A stretch of DNA of 64,000 nt from JBPRGG01 sp051418075 (GCA_051418075.1 JBPRGG010000127.1:38298-102297); one strand, 5' to 3'; counted from the stretch's first letter, positions 51,895 through 62,337 are shown. Numbers and translations: made by a program. The notes: generated by a model not told the origin, from the sequence alone.

Positions 51895-54800
51895 TTATGA
51901 ACTAAAATTATTTTTATTAATAAAATTAATAAATTGATCTAAATTAGGTTGCAATTGAGCAATTAATTTATCCAGATCCTTGTAATTAGAAGTACTTAGC
52001 TGATAATTGATCGTTTTAGAAATTTCAAATATTCTGGAAGCTCCTACTGTACCACTTAGACCTTTAAGGGTATGAATAGATTTATTCATGAGGTTAAGGT
52101 CATTTTTTTGCAGGGCCTTTTGAGCTTTTTTGATCAATGACTTACTATCATCAATAAAGGATTGGTATAATTCATTGACCATTTGAGTATCATTTCCTGA
52201 TATGGTTTTTATCTCATTTAGTGTGTTTTGATTTAAGATGTCCAGTTTCCCGATATATTCCACTTTATTTTCCAGTACTTTAGCTACTGGTTTGGCCATA
52301 GTGGTCCACTTTTGTAGCTTTTTAATCAATTGATCAGAAGTGATAGGTTTGGCCAGGTAATCATCCATGCCATCCTTAATATATTTTTCGGCATCACCTT
52401 CCATGGCATTGGCACTCAGACCAATGATGGGTGGCACATCCTGATATTTTGTTTTCAGGATCATGGTTGCTTCCATACCATCCATCAGAGGCATTTGGAT
52501 ATCCATCAGGATAAGGTCGTATTTTTCTTCTTTTACCTTGTTCAAAGCCTCTATCCCATTTTTGGCAATATCTGTGGTACAGCCAAATTTTTTCAGCATC
52601 AAACTTACTACCTGCTGGTTAACAGTGTTATCTTCAACCACTAAAACATGGGCATTTATTTGTTGTGGCTTATTTTCTTTTTCGGGACTTTTAAAAAACT
52701 GGTCTAAGTGTTTAGTCTGGTCTACATTTTCGTACCTGAAGGTAAAATTGAAATTACTCCCCTTATGTTTTTCAGAGGCAACTTTTATTTCCCCTTCCAT
52801 CAGGGTGACCAGATGTTGGCAGATGGTAAGTCCCAGCCCTGTACCAGCATACTTTCTTTTGGTTGGTGTATTCAATTGGGTGAATTTCTGGAACAATTTG
52901 TTCATGTCTTCTTTATCGATGCCAGCTCCTGTGTCAATTACTTCTACCTTTAAAAAGTTTTCCTGATCTTTCAGCAGCCTGATCCTGATCGTTCCTTCTT
53001 CGGTAAATTTTGCCGCATTGCTCACCAGGTTGGTCATTACCTGATTAACCTTTGTTTCGTCTGCATTGATAAACTCAGGTACCTCAGGCTCAATTTCAAT
53101 CTTTAAATTTACCTCTTTATCCCTGATCACCGGAATGAATAAATCTTTTACCTGCTGAATTAATTTATGTATATTAAAAATATTTGGTTTGACTGACATT
53201 TTACCAGCCTCCAGTTTAGAGAGGTCCAGTATTTCATTGATGATGGCCAGTAAGCTTTTGGAAGACCTTTGGATGGTTTGAATAAATTCTATTTGCTGAT
53301 TATTCAGGGAAGTATCCATCAACAATTCTGTCATTCCCACAATGCCATTCATGGGCGTGCGGATTTCATGACTCATAGAAGCCAGGAATTCTGTTTTAAA
53401 GTGTAAAGCTCTTTCAGCCAACTCCTTGGCCTGAATCACTTCTGTTTGTTTTTTACGTTCGGTGATATCCGTTACAATACAGTCGTAGCGTATGGGAACA
53501 TTGTCTTTATCCAGCGTGGTGGTAATATCAGCTGAAATCCATTTTTGTTGCCCTGTAGCAGTATGAATACGTAATTCCACATTTTGCTGGAGGGTGTCAA
53601 CTAATTGGGAAATCAGTTCCTGCATTAGATGAAGGTCTTCCTGGTGGAGAAAACTCTTCCAGAATTCATAATTCATTTCTATATCATCCAATGAGCATTC
53701 CAGCAATTTTTCAATGGAAGGAGATATTTGAATGATTTTTTGATGTACAGGATCCATTGAAAGAAAAACAGCTTCCAGGTTATCAAACAAATACTGTAAT
53801 TGTTGCCTGGTGGATAAGACTTCTACTTCTGCCATTTTACGGTCGGTTATGTCCATGTCAGACCCTGCCATCCGGTATACCTCACCATCTTCATTTCTAA
53901 ATGCTGTTCCCCTGGTTAAAATCCATTTTATGGATCCATCCTTATGCACCATCCGGTATTCAGCTTCGTAAATATTTGTTTTTCCTTCCAGGTGTTCTTC
54001 CATGAGTTGTCTGATCCTGGCTTGATCTTCCGGGTGGATCAACTTAATGAACGCTTCGGGATGATTTGGCACTTCATGAGACTTGTAACCTAAAAGGTTT
54101 TTTAGATTATTGCCCAGATAAAAATCCTCATTTTTCAAATTGAAGTCCCATACACTGATGCTGCCGCTGATGGTGGCCAGAGAGTATCTTTCCTCACTTT
54201 TTTGCAGTGCTTGTTCGGTTAACTTGCGGTTAGTGATATCTTCGTCCAATCCGGCAATTCGCTCAATTTGTAATTGGTGATTCCTGATGATAGTTCCCCG
54301 GGTATGGATCCACCTAACTGACCCTGATTGATGAATCTTTCGGGTAATAAATTCAAAATTGGTAATCTGTTTGTCTACCGGTTGCTGGTATATGTGTTTC
54401 TCTAAGATATGAAGATCTTCTTTCAGGGTCAGTTGAGTATAATCCTGCATATCCGTGATGGTGTCATGATCTACATAACCCAGCATCTTGTATAAATTAG
54501 GGCTCAGATAATGCTCATCCAAAGAAAGGTTAAAGTCCCAAATCCCTATCTGACTGTAGGATGTGACCAGTTTATATCTATTTTCACTTTTAGCCAGGGC
54601 TTGCTCGGTTTCTTTTCTTTCTGTGATATCAAGTATCACCCCATCAAAAACAAACCCATCGAAGAAACGGGCATAGGTGATCATGCCTCTTTCCGATACC
54701 CATTTAATAGATTTATTGCGATGAATGATGCGGTATTCCAGGTTGATGGATGTCCTGGTCTTTATTACTTCTTCTAATCTTGATTCTATCCAGTGCCAGT

Positions 54801-55677
54801 CATCAGGGTGGATCAGGTTATAATATTTATCTACGCTATCAAAATGGCTGGCTGGATAACCTGTAATAGATTCTACTTCACTGCTTATAAATTCGAATTT
54901 ATCGTACCTGTTTACTGAACGCCGGTACACTGCTCCCGGTATGTTATCTACCAGGTGCCTGAACTGCTCTTTACTTGCCAGTAAGGCAGATTCCACTTTG
55001 TTTCTTTCCTGACGGGATATCAGGTCAGTAATGGCAGTGCCAATTTCCTGACTGATCAGCTTGACCAGTTCTTTTTCCAACATACCCAACTCATGGGCAA
55101 GATTGCTTTTATCGGCAAATTCCAGCAAAGCATAGATCCTGCCGTTAACAAATATTGGAATTCCAATATATAATTCCACCTGGCCAAAAGCGATATGCTG
55201 ATGAGGTTCAGAAACCTTTGCTACCAGATCTTTTGATACCAGCAAGTCCTGACTGATTGTTCCCTCTAATTGAAATCCATCTCCAATTTCAATTTCTTGC
55301 AGTGAAGAGGTCTGGGCCAGACAGATAGCGGCCTTGTTTTCCGGCTTTAGCACAATGCCAAAGGGTATATTAAGGATTTCACAACCAATTTCCAGGTAAG
55401 ATTCAAACAGGTTGGAGAAGTTTTCATATCCCTGCGATCGAAGATCGACAATCAACTTCAGGTAATGAAGGGTCTTGTTAAGGTTTTCATCAGCCTGTTT
55501 AGGAGTTGGAGGCTGGTTTTTTTGTAATATTTCAGCCAAATGATGTATCGCCAGGTGAACTTTTCCGGTTAATTCCTGGTTTCCGTTCCTGGGTAAATCA
55601 ATATTATAGTTCCCCTCAGAAAGATCCAGGATAGATTGAATGATCTTACTGTCAAGCTCAGACATTTTACTGTTCAT
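51895..55677 (-). CDS. Hybrid sensor histidine kinase with GAF, PAS, receiver and Hpt domains
   Basis: 1260 aa, soluble (no clear TM). GAF is at about 75-230; four PAS/PAC blocks at about 240-355, 365-485, 495-615 and 625-745 (EYRIIHRNKSIKWVSERG and similar). HisKA has the H-box near 766 (FLASMSHEIRTPMNGIVGM). HATPase_c follows with NQVMTNLVSNAAKFT, DTGAGI and GTGLGLTICQHL. The receiver (HVLVVEDNTVNQQV; LILMDIQMPLMDG) has its Asp near 1062. The Hpt histidine is near 1205 (SIHTLKGLSGTVG). This is a complete phosphorelay in one chain. The neighbouring receiver is the likely target. An in-frame ATG four codons in (MSEL) is equally possible. Confidence 0.93.
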   Translation of the reverse strand: MNSKMSELDSKIIQSILDLSEGNYNIDLPRNGNQELTGKVHLAIHHLAEILQKNQPPTPKQADENLNKTLHYLKLIVDLRSQGYENFSNLFESYLEIGCEILNIPFGIVLKPENKAAICLAQTSSLQEIEIGDGFQLEGTISQDLLVSKDLVAKVSEPHQHIAFGQVELYIGIPIFVNGRIYALLEFADKSNLAHELGMLEKELVKLISQEIGTAITDLISRQERNKVESALLASKEQFRHLVDNIPGAVYRRSVNRYDKFEFISSEVESITGYPASHFDSVDKYYNLIHPDDWHWIESRLEEVIKTRTSINLEYRIIHRNKSIKWVSERGMITYARFFDGFVFDGVILDITERKETEQALAKSENRYKLVTSYSQIGIWDFNLSLDEHYLSPNLYKMLGYVDHDTITDMQDYTQLTLKEDLHILEKHIYQQPVDKQITNFEFITRKIHQSGSVRWIHTRGTIIRNHQLQIERIAGLDEDITNRKLTEQALQKSEERYSLATISGSISVWDFNLKNEDFYLGNNLKNLLGYKSHEVPNHPEAFIKLIHPEDQARIRQLMEEHLEGKTNIYEAEYRMVHKDGSIKWILTRGTAFRNEDGEVYRMAGSDMDITDRKMAEVEVLSTRQQLQYLFDNLEAVFLSMDPVHQKIIQISPSIEKLLECSLDDIEMNYEFWKSFLHQEDLHLMQELISQLVDTLQQNVELRIHTATGQQKWISADITTTLDKDNVPIRYDCIVTDITERKKQTEVIQAKELAERALHFKTEFLASMSHEIRTPMNGIVGMTELLMDTSLNNQQIEFIQTIQRSSKSLLAIINEILDLSKLEAGKMSVKPNIFNIHKLIQQVKDLFIPVIRDKEVNLKIEIEPEVPEFINADETKVNQVMTNLVSNAAKFTEEGTIRIRLLKDQENFLKVEVIDTGAGIDKEDMNKLFQKFTQLNTPTKRKYAGTGLGLTICQHLVTLMEGEIKVASEKHKGSNFNFTFRYENVDQTKHLDQFFKSPEKENKPQQINAHVLVVEDNTVNQQVVSLMLKKFGCTTDIAKNGIEALNKVKEEKYDLILMDIQMPLMDGMEATMILKTKYQDVPPIIGLSANAMEGDAEKYIKDGMDDYLAKPITSDQLIKKLQKWTTMAKPVAKVLENKVEYIGKLDILNQNTLNEIKTISGNDTQMVNELYQSFIDDSKSLIKKAQKALQKNDLNLMNKSIHTLKGLSGTVGASRIFEISKTINYQLSTSNYKDLDKLIAQLQPNLDQFINFINKNNFSS

Positions 55678-55859
55678 GAAAAATAAAGTATAGCCAAAAC
55701 ATAAATTTATTTATGTCTCCAAGTTAGTTTTGATTTGAATTATATATAGATGAATTATAAGTTTAAAAGCATACTTGTATGAATTTTTCCTCTTTTAATA
55801 TAATTTTATTTTTACATAAATTGAAGACTTTTTTCTGTTCAAACTAAACGATTAAGCCC

Positions 55860-57083
55860 ATGATCTCCGTTAAAGCAGCTGAAGATATTTTATTAAAGCA
55901 GGTTAAGCTGGTACCAACGCAGTTGATTCCTTTATCCGATGCTTATCGCCGAATCCTGCGGGAACCTGTGCAGGCTGACCGGGATTTTCCTCCATTTGAC
56001 CGGGTAACTATGGATGGAATAGCCATAACCTGGTCCGAATGGGAAACTGGAAGAAGATCATTCCTGGTGCAGGATGTTCAGCTAGCTGGCATGCCCCCCT
56101 TAAAGTGTCATCATCCGGCGGCTTGTCTTGAAGTGATGACCGGAAGTATTTTACCGGCCAATACAGATACAGTCATTCCTTATGAGCAGGTAAAAATTGA
56201 AAATGACGGTGTGGACCGCGTAGCTGTATTGGGTAATGATCAGGTGAAACTGGGACAAAATGTGCATCAAAAAGGTTTTGACAGGATTGGTGGATCACTG
56301 TTGATTTCTCCGGGTGTCAAAATGACTGCTTCAGAAATTGCAGTGGCTTCCACAGTGGGAAAAGCCAGGATTACGGTGGCAAAATTGCCCCGGATCGCCA
56401 TCATTTCAACCGGTGATGAATTGGTTTCTGTAGAAGATCAACCGGCACCTTACCAGATCAGGCAATCCAATGCGGCTATGATCCGGGCGGCTCTACGGGA
56501 TCTTGGCATCCTGGCTGAAACATTTCATTTAAATGATTCCAAACAAGCATTGAAATCAGCCCTGGGACAAATATTGGAAGGATTTGACCATCTGATCTTA
56601 TCCGGAGGCGTGTCAAAAGGAAAGGCAGATTATGTGCCTGAGGTGTTGGATGAACTGGGTGTGGAAAAGCTTTTTCACAGGGTAAAGCAACGGCCGGGAA
56701 AGCCGTTCTGGTTAGGAAAAATGGGTCAGGATAAAATGGTTTTTGCCCTTCCGGGCAACCCTGTGTCAACCTTGGTGTGTTTGTATAAATATTTTATACC
56801 ATGGCTCAGAAAATGTTTAGGAGCAGTGCCCTGCCAAATATTAAAAGCACAACTTGACCGGGACTTTAAATTTGGCCCTGATCTGACTTATTTTTTACAG
56901 GTGAAATTAACAATTCAGGATAAAGGAACCATACTGGCTCAGCCGGTACCAGGAAAAGGCTCAGGCGATCTGGCAAATCTGCTGGAATCAGACGGCCTGA
57001 TGGAATTGCCGGCTAAAACTGATCATTTTCGGAAAGGGGAGGCTTTTCCGGTTTTTTTATTTCGGGATTGGCCAGTTCGGTGA
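55860..57083 (+). CDS. moeA: Molybdopterin molybdenumtransferase MoeA
   Basis: 407 aa, full length. Motifs: FPPFDRVTMDGIA, LEVMTGSILPANTDTVIPYEQV, IAIISTGDELV, LSGGVSKGKADYVPEVL and FALPGNPVSTLV. It inserts Mo into adenylated molybdopterin. Its last 71 bp overlap the oppositely oriented glycosyltransferase gene. moaB/mogA is not in the window. Confidence 0.96.
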   Translation: MISVKAAEDILLKQVKLVPTQLIPLSDAYRRILREPVQADRDFPPFDRVTMDGIAITWSEWETGRRSFLVQDVQLAGMPPLKCHHPAACLEVMTGSILPANTDTVIPYEQVKIENDGVDRVAVLGNDQVKLGQNVHQKGFDRIGGSLLISPGVKMTASEIAVASTVGKARITVAKLPRIAIISTGDELVSVEDQPAPYQIRQSNAAMIRAALRDLGILAETFHLNDSKQALKSALGQILEGFDHLILSGGVSKGKADYVPEVLDELGVEKLFHRVKQRPGKPFWLGKMGQDKMVFALPGNPVSTLVCLYKYFIPWLRKCLGAVPCQILKAQLDRDFKFGPDLTYFLQVKLTIQDKGTILAQPVPGKGSGDLANLLESDGLMELPAKTDHFRKGEAFPVFLFRDWPVR

Positions 57084-58566
57084 ATTTGTTTTTAGGGGAA
57101 TTTATCTGGTAAATGTCAAATTGATTGTTTTGAAAGATTTTTTTGAGCCCATTAGCCTGAGGGGCCGCATTCACCGGAAGTTGCTGATCATTATTGATCT
57201 TATCCAGCACCAGGTAATGACCCTTGTAAAGGGAAATTTCATCTAATTCTTCTTTTCTTACCGATTTTCGTCCAGTAAACAGGGTCATAACCCTTGGCTT
57301 TCTAAAAATAATTACCTTTTCAGGGCTGACATTCTTTTCAATGTAATGAAACATTTCCCTGCTTTCACTGATGATGGGACCCGTTTGAATTTCTGGGTTT
57401 TTCTCCCGCATCATTTTGATGTCGGCATAGATAAATAGCACAAAAAGAACTGTACAAAAAGCATAAACACTGTTAAAGGGTAGCACCTTTCTTTGAAAAT
57501 GACTAATAAAGTGATTCCTGATCCAGCATGCTCCCCGGATGGTGAAATACAGGGTAAATGGTACCAACACAAAAATGAAACGCAAGCCCTGGTGATAGGG
57601 ATAGATCAGCAGCAAAGCATAGGTGAATACCATCAGGATCAGATAAAAGTAATCTTTTTTATACCTTACCAGCAGCCCTGCAGCCAGAAATGGAATGGTT
57701 AGGCCATATAAAACACCGGCAAAGACTTCACTGTCGGTTACCTGAAAGAATTCAGATGGTAAGGATATATAATAGATCAGATTTCGGTAGATCACATTCA
57801 GGAAATCAGCATTCAGAAAATCATTAAGATAAAGGCTTGATTTGGGAAATAAACCTCCGATAAAAAAAACCAGCATGATATAAATGCCGTAGGTGAGGAG
57901 AGTTGGAAAATTAAAGGTTTTCATCCTGGTAAAACCTCTTTGGTAATTTTGTATAACTTGCACCGCAGCAAAAACCAATACCATCAGATGACCAATTGAT
58001 CTGATGAAGGTGCCGGCAAAAAATACTATTCCCAATAAGCTATAAGATAGCCAGGGATTGATCAAATATCTTTCCCTGATCAAAAAACGCTCCACCAGAT
58101 AAACGGATAATAAGGAGAAAAACAGGAAAGGGTAGTCCGAGAGTATATGTTGTTTAAAACTAAAAAAATAGGGGTTTAATGCCAACAGCACCACCAGAAA
58201 TAGGCCTGCCGGGGGACTTAGCTTGTGTTTGAAAATATGAAAAACCACCCAAAGGGAAAGGGTAAAGAACAAAAGCAGATAAATTTTCCAGGCCAGCAGG
58301 TTCAAACCGAAGACCTTGTATACCGGGACCAATAATATGGGCAGTCCCCAGGGATAAAATTGTGGGGCTATGGACTCTGATGAGTTTTCAAACCTGAACA
58401 TAGTGAGATCCTGGTATTTATCCAGTTGGTTATCAGCCAAGTGGCGGGTTTGATCAATATAAGCAGCAAAATCTCCTCCCCAATCTGTACCTTCCTGAAG
58501 TGAAACCACATTAAATATGAAGCTGACAATCAAAATCAAGGTCAGCAAAAAATAAATTTTTTTCAT
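57013..58566 (-). CDS. Membrane glycosyltransferase, GT39/ArnT-like
   Basis: 517 aa with an N-terminal helix then about ten membrane helices. The first loop has GGDFAAYIDQTRHL, with the acidic residue of the GT-C family, and FYPWGLPILLVP. A C-terminal soluble portion follows (EKVIIFRKPRVMTLFTGRKS). GT39 enzymes transfer lipid-linked sugars to proteins or lipids. The acceptor is unknown. The last 23 codons overlap moeA on the other strand, so both C-termini are probably dispensable there. Confidence 0.8.
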   Translation of the reverse strand: MKKIYFLLTLILIVSFIFNVVSLQEGTDWGGDFAAYIDQTRHLADNQLDKYQDLTMFRFENSSESIAPQFYPWGLPILLVPVYKVFGLNLLAWKIYLLLFFTLSLWVVFHIFKHKLSPPAGLFLVVLLALNPYFFSFKQHILSDYPFLFFSLLSVYLVERFLIRERYLINPWLSYSLLGIVFFAGTFIRSIGHLMVLVFAAVQVIQNYQRGFTRMKTFNFPTLLTYGIYIMLVFFIGGLFPKSSLYLNDFLNADFLNVIYRNLIYYISLPSEFFQVTDSEVFAGVLYGLTIPFLAAGLLVRYKKDYFYLILMVFTYALLLIYPYHQGLRFIFVLVPFTLYFTIRGACWIRNHFISHFQRKVLPFNSVYAFCTVLFVLFIYADIKMMREKNPEIQTGPIISESREMFHYIEKNVSPEKVIIFRKPRVMTLFTGRKSVRKEELDEISLYKGHYLVLDKINNDQQLPVNAAPQANGLKKIFQNNQFDIYQINSPKNKFTELANPEIKKPEKPPLSENDQF

Positions 58567-58776
58567 TTAAAAAATTGAATATATAGATGAAAGGGTATTT
58601 CCTTTTTTTTTAACCCTTAATCTCGATTTTGGTTAGAAGTGGCGGACATGTATCTGTGATAATGCCAACGGTTAACCCCAACCATGTATGATATCCTGAT
58701 AAAACGTGTTGAATTTGGATCACAGGTTTAGCATATTTGATTTTTAATGGACTGAAACTGAACTAAAAAACCGGCT

Positions 58777-59889
58777 ATGAATAAAAAAAGTCAGAAACTG
58801 ATACTGCTGATCAGCCTTTCATTGGCTGTGATTGTAGTTAACTGCCAGACTGATAATGAGGTATCTCTGAATATTCATAATCCCTTATCAGATCCCGAAG
58901 CCGGTCCTCCGGCTGGAAATCCTGAGGGAACTTATCCCATACCTGCCCAGGCCGGGCCAGAAGATATATCTAATCCTGATCATGTAATTGGTAATGGAAC
59001 CCCTGAAAGTTGTAATTGTGATGACTTTATTGAAGCGGTGGCTCAGGGTGGAAAGATCGTATTTGACTGCGGACCAGATCCGGTAACCATCAGCATGGAA
59101 AAGCCTGCCAAAATTTTTAATGATGGAATACCCGATGTGGTGATAGATGGGGGTGGGTTGATCACGCTCAGTGGCAGGGGTAAGAATCGTATTTTGTACA
59201 TGAATACCTGCGACAAGTCTCAAAAATGGACTACTTCCCATTGTCAGGACCAGGATCACCCCCGGCTCACCGTGCAAAACTTGACCTTTGCCGATGGAAA
59301 TTCCCGCAGAGAAACCGAGTACGATGGTGGTGGAGCCATTTGGGTAAGGGGTGGAAGGTTTAAGATTGTCAATTGCCGTTTCTTCAATAATGTATGTGCC
59401 AACGAAGGGCCGGATGTGGGAGGCGGCGCTGTCCGGGTTTTCAGTCAGTATCAGGATTTGCCGGTATATGTGGTGAACAGTACTTTCGGAGGGGCTGAAG
59501 GATATGGTAACGCAGGATCCAATGGTGGTGCCATCAGCAGCATTGGGGTTTCCTGGACCATCATCAACAGCTTATTTTCTCATAACCAGGCCCTGGGTAA
59601 TGGCGGTAATCCGGCCCAAAATGGCACGCCGGGCGGCGGTAGTGGAGGAGCTATTTATAACGACGGAAATGAAATGACTTTGACCATTCTGGGTTCTTTA
59701 ATAGAAAATAACCGGGTGAATGCTTATGGAGCTGCTATTTTCTTTGTGTCTAATAACCATACCGGCCATATCAAAATTGATCAGTCTACCATTATGCACA
59801 ATACTGGGGGAAGCTGGTATCCTCAGTACCAGGGCATTTCCATGCATAGCGATACCAGGTGTGTGGTAACCAATTCAGTGATCGAATAG
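58777..59889 (+). CDS. Secreted lipoprotein with a right-handed beta-helix (polymorphic-protein-like)
   Basis: 370 aa. The lipoprotein-like signal ends VIVVNCQTDNE. A proline-rich linker (about 35-80) is followed by beta-helix rungs: IDGGGLITLSG, LTVQNLTFADGNS, YDGGGAIWVRGG, GGGAVRVFS, GSNGGAISSIG, GGSGGAIYNDG. The G-G-A-I repeats are those of polymorphic outer-membrane and pectate-lyase-like proteins. No lyase residues are certain. It is probably surface-attached. Confidence 0.8.
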   Translation: MNKKSQKLILLISLSLAVIVVNCQTDNEVSLNIHNPLSDPEAGPPAGNPEGTYPIPAQAGPEDISNPDHVIGNGTPESCNCDDFIEAVAQGGKIVFDCGPDPVTISMEKPAKIFNDGIPDVVIDGGGLITLSGRGKNRILYMNTCDKSQKWTTSHCQDQDHPRLTVQNLTFADGNSRRETEYDGGGAIWVRGGRFKIVNCRFFNNVCANEGPDVGGGAVRVFSQYQDLPVYVVNSTFGGAEGYGNAGSNGGAISSIGVSWTIINSLFSHNQALGNGGNPAQNGTPGGGSGGAIYNDGNEMTLTILGSLIENNRVNAYGAAIFFVSNNHTGHIKIDQSTIMHNTGGSWYPQYQGISMHSDTRCVVTNSVIE

Positions 59890-59984
59890 GCATTGCCACA
59901 GGCGTATTTGGATGAAACCATGACAGAGAAGCATGTTTTGTTCAAAAGCAGGAGTAAGCCATGAAGGATGGCTAACCATTTATT

Positions 59985-60080
59985 GCAGGAGCGGCCGTAG
60001 ACCGAAATGGCCGCGTCAGCTATGGGGGAGCCGGCTACGGCGCGGCAGGCTTTAGGGGGGCGGCATTGAGCCGGGGCAGT
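59985..60080. other. GC-rich intergenic patch with inverted repeats
   Basis: Much richer in G and C than its surroundings. It contains GCGGCC (59991-59996) / GGCCGC (60009-60014) and the palindrome AGCCGGCT (60029-60036). No open frame of note. It could be a structured RNA end or a foreign or repeat fragment. Confidence 0.4.
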
Positions 60081-60138
60081 GTGGATTTATCCAAAAGCCC
60101 CTTCATCAACCATCCGAAAAAACCAGTATCAACCTCAA

Positions 60139-61890
60139 TTAAAGGTTTTTCAAAGCAATATGCAGCTCGTCCAACTGCTCCTGAGAAATGGTGGAAGGCG
60201 TATCGATCATTACATCCCGGGCTGAATTATTTTTAGGGAAAGCGATGTAATCTCTGATGGAATCAGAGCCACCAAACAAGGCGCAAAGGCGATCGAAACC
60301 AAAAGCAATTCCTCCATGTGGCGGGGCACCATACTCAAAAGCATCCATCAGAAAGCCAAACTGCTTTTCAGCTTCTTCCTGGCTGAATCCAAGGGTTTTC
60401 AGCATTTTTTGCTGCAGTTCCTTGTTGTGAATCCTGATCGATCCTCCCCCGATCTCTACCCCATTGATCACCATGTCATAGGCATTAGCCCGTACGTTGG
60501 CCGGATTAGAATCCAACAATTTGATATCCTCCGGCTTGGGAGAAGTAAAGGGATGGTGCATGGCATGAAATCGTTGGTTTTCCTCATCCCATTCCAGTAG
60601 GGGGAAATCTACGATCCAAACCGGTTTATAAATATCTTTCTTCCTCAGGCCAAGTTCACCACCTAATTTTAATCGCAGCTCGGATAAGGCGGTCCTGGTT
60701 TTGTAAAGTTCACCCGCCAATATCAGCAAAAGATCACCCGGTTTGGCCTGAAATTTATCAGCCCAGGCTTGCAAATCTTCAGGTTGGTAAAATTTATCTA
60801 CCGACGATTTAAAGGTGCCATCCAGATTGTATTTCACATATACCAGGCCTTTAGCACCGACCTGGGGGCGTTTAACAAATTCAGTCAATTGGTCCAGTTG
60901 TTTGCGGGTATATTCACTGCATCCTGACGCATTGATGCCCACTACCAACTCAGCATCATCAAACACTTTGAATCCTTTTCCCTGAACCAGATCATTTAAT
61001 TCGGTGAATTTCATGCCGAATCGCAGGTCAGGTTTGTCAGAGCCATAGGATTTAATAGCTTCGGTATAATTCATGCGGGGAAATATATCCAATTCCAGCC
61101 CTTTTACCTGTTCAAACAAGTGCCTGATCAGCCCTTCAAAAGTATTGATCACATCATTTTGACTGACAAAAGACATTTCACAATCAATCTGGGTAAATTC
61201 CGGTTGTCGATCTGCCCGCAGGTCTTCATCCCTGAAGCATTTTACGATCTGAAAATATTTATCGACCCCCCCCACCATCAATAATTGCTTGAATGTTTGA
61301 GGTGACTGGGGCAGGGCATAAAATTCTCCGGGATTGACCCTGGAAGGCACTACATAGTCACGGGCGCCCTCTGGGGTGGATTTGATCAGGAAGGGAGTCT
61401 CAACTTCGAGGAAATGCTGGCCGTCCAGGTAGTGCCGGGTAGCCTGCAACATTCTGTGTCGAAGTTCCAGGTTTTTGCGTACAGGGTTCCTTCGCAGGTC
61501 CAGGTAGCGGTATTTCAGGCGCAGATCGTCTCCCCCGTCTGTTTCGTCTTCAATTATAAAAGGGGGAAGTTTGGCCGGATTCAGGATTTCCAGCTGATCA
61601 ACCTTAATTTCAATGTCTCCGGTGGAGATCCTGGGGTTCTTGGCCAGTCGTTCTGTCACGATTCCCCGGGCTTTTACAACATATTCCCGGCTCAGGTTCC
61701 TTACTTTTTCCAATAATTCAGGACTGGATTTTCCTTCTTCAAAAATTAGCTGGGTAATACCATATCGATCCCTCAGGTCTGCCCAGATCATGCCTCCTTT
61801 ATCCCTGATCCGCTGGACCCATCCACAAAGAACCACTTCTTTATTGATGTCTTCAATTCTTAATTCACCGCAAGTATTTGTCCTGTACAT
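60139..61890 (-). CDS. aspS: Aspartyl-tRNA synthetase
   Basis: 583 aa from the ATG at 61890 (MYRTNTCGELR), preferred over a TTG at 61914 that would add an unusual tail. It has the OB-fold anticodon domain (CGWVQRIRDKGGMIWADLRDRYG), class II motifs 2 (FRDEDLRADRQPEFTQID) and 3 (GIAFGFDRLCALFGG), and the bacterial insertion domain. Essential housekeeping gene of the bacterial AspRS type. Confidence 0.97.
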   Translation of the reverse strand: MYRTNTCGELRIEDINKEVVLCGWVQRIRDKGGMIWADLRDRYGITQLIFEEGKSSPELLEKVRNLSREYVVKARGIVTERLAKNPRISTGDIEIKVDQLEILNPAKLPPFIIEDETDGGDDLRLKYRYLDLRRNPVRKNLELRHRMLQATRHYLDGQHFLEVETPFLIKSTPEGARDYVVPSRVNPGEFYALPQSPQTFKQLLMVGGVDKYFQIVKCFRDEDLRADRQPEFTQIDCEMSFVSQNDVINTFEGLIRHLFEQVKGLELDIFPRMNYTEAIKSYGSDKPDLRFGMKFTELNDLVQGKGFKVFDDAELVVGINASGCSEYTRKQLDQLTEFVKRPQVGAKGLVYVKYNLDGTFKSSVDKFYQPEDLQAWADKFQAKPGDLLLILAGELYKTRTALSELRLKLGGELGLRKKDIYKPVWIVDFPLLEWDEENQRFHAMHHPFTSPKPEDIKLLDSNPANVRANAYDMVINGVEIGGGSIRIHNKELQQKMLKTLGFSQEEAEKQFGFLMDAFEYGAPPHGGIAFGFDRLCALFGGSDSIRDYIAFPKNNSARDVMIDTPSTISQEQLDELHIALKNL

Positions 61891-61914
61891 AATTAATATA
61901 ATTTGTTGAGGCAA

Positions 61915-62337
61915 ATTTATAAATAGTTTACATTTAATTGTTCTCAGGGTTTAATTAATTGAAAAAAGTGTTTTTTGTAAGCATGATTTTTAATTTTTTG
62001 ATGGGTTAAAAAGAAGGAGTGGTAAAGAGCCTTAGCTCAACCGCTGCAAAAAAAATTACACACTTAAACGGGATTAGCACTAAGCTATCGCCAATGTTGA
62101 AAACATTAGCGGTTGAAACCATACTTGATCTCAGACAAGGACAGAAAAAATGCCCGCACCTGCCGCGGCCTTTGCACTCGAGGCCATCTTGGCCTGGCAC
62201 GCCGCCGTACCGGCATTTTCTGTCGGGCCATTGCTTCTTTGATTTTCTATAAATCATAGTTCAGACAAATTCAGCGGTAGTCTGGCGGTCATCAGTCGTT
62301 CCTCAAAAAATCTCCAGGATCCTGATCCAGTCAAGCA
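61915..62337. repeat. Intergenic region with nested inverted repeats, possible mobile repeat or structured RNA
   Basis: The stretch 62031-62224 folds on paper into two domains. The first has TCAACCGCT (62037-62045) / AGCGGTTGA (62108-62116) around AATGTT-GAA-AACATT (62093-62107). The second, GC-rich, has GACAGAAAAAATGCC (62141-62155) / GGCATTTTCTGTC (62212-62224) around AGGCC-ATCTT-GGCCT (62181-62195). Overlapping open frames on both strands have no domain and are products of the repeats. No gene seen. Confidence 0.5.

Noticed and set aside
62006..62257. Open frames on both strands in the repeat-rich region as small proteins
   Set aside because: They mirror the inverted repeats and overlap each other on opposite strands; low-complexity Pro/Cys/Gly content.
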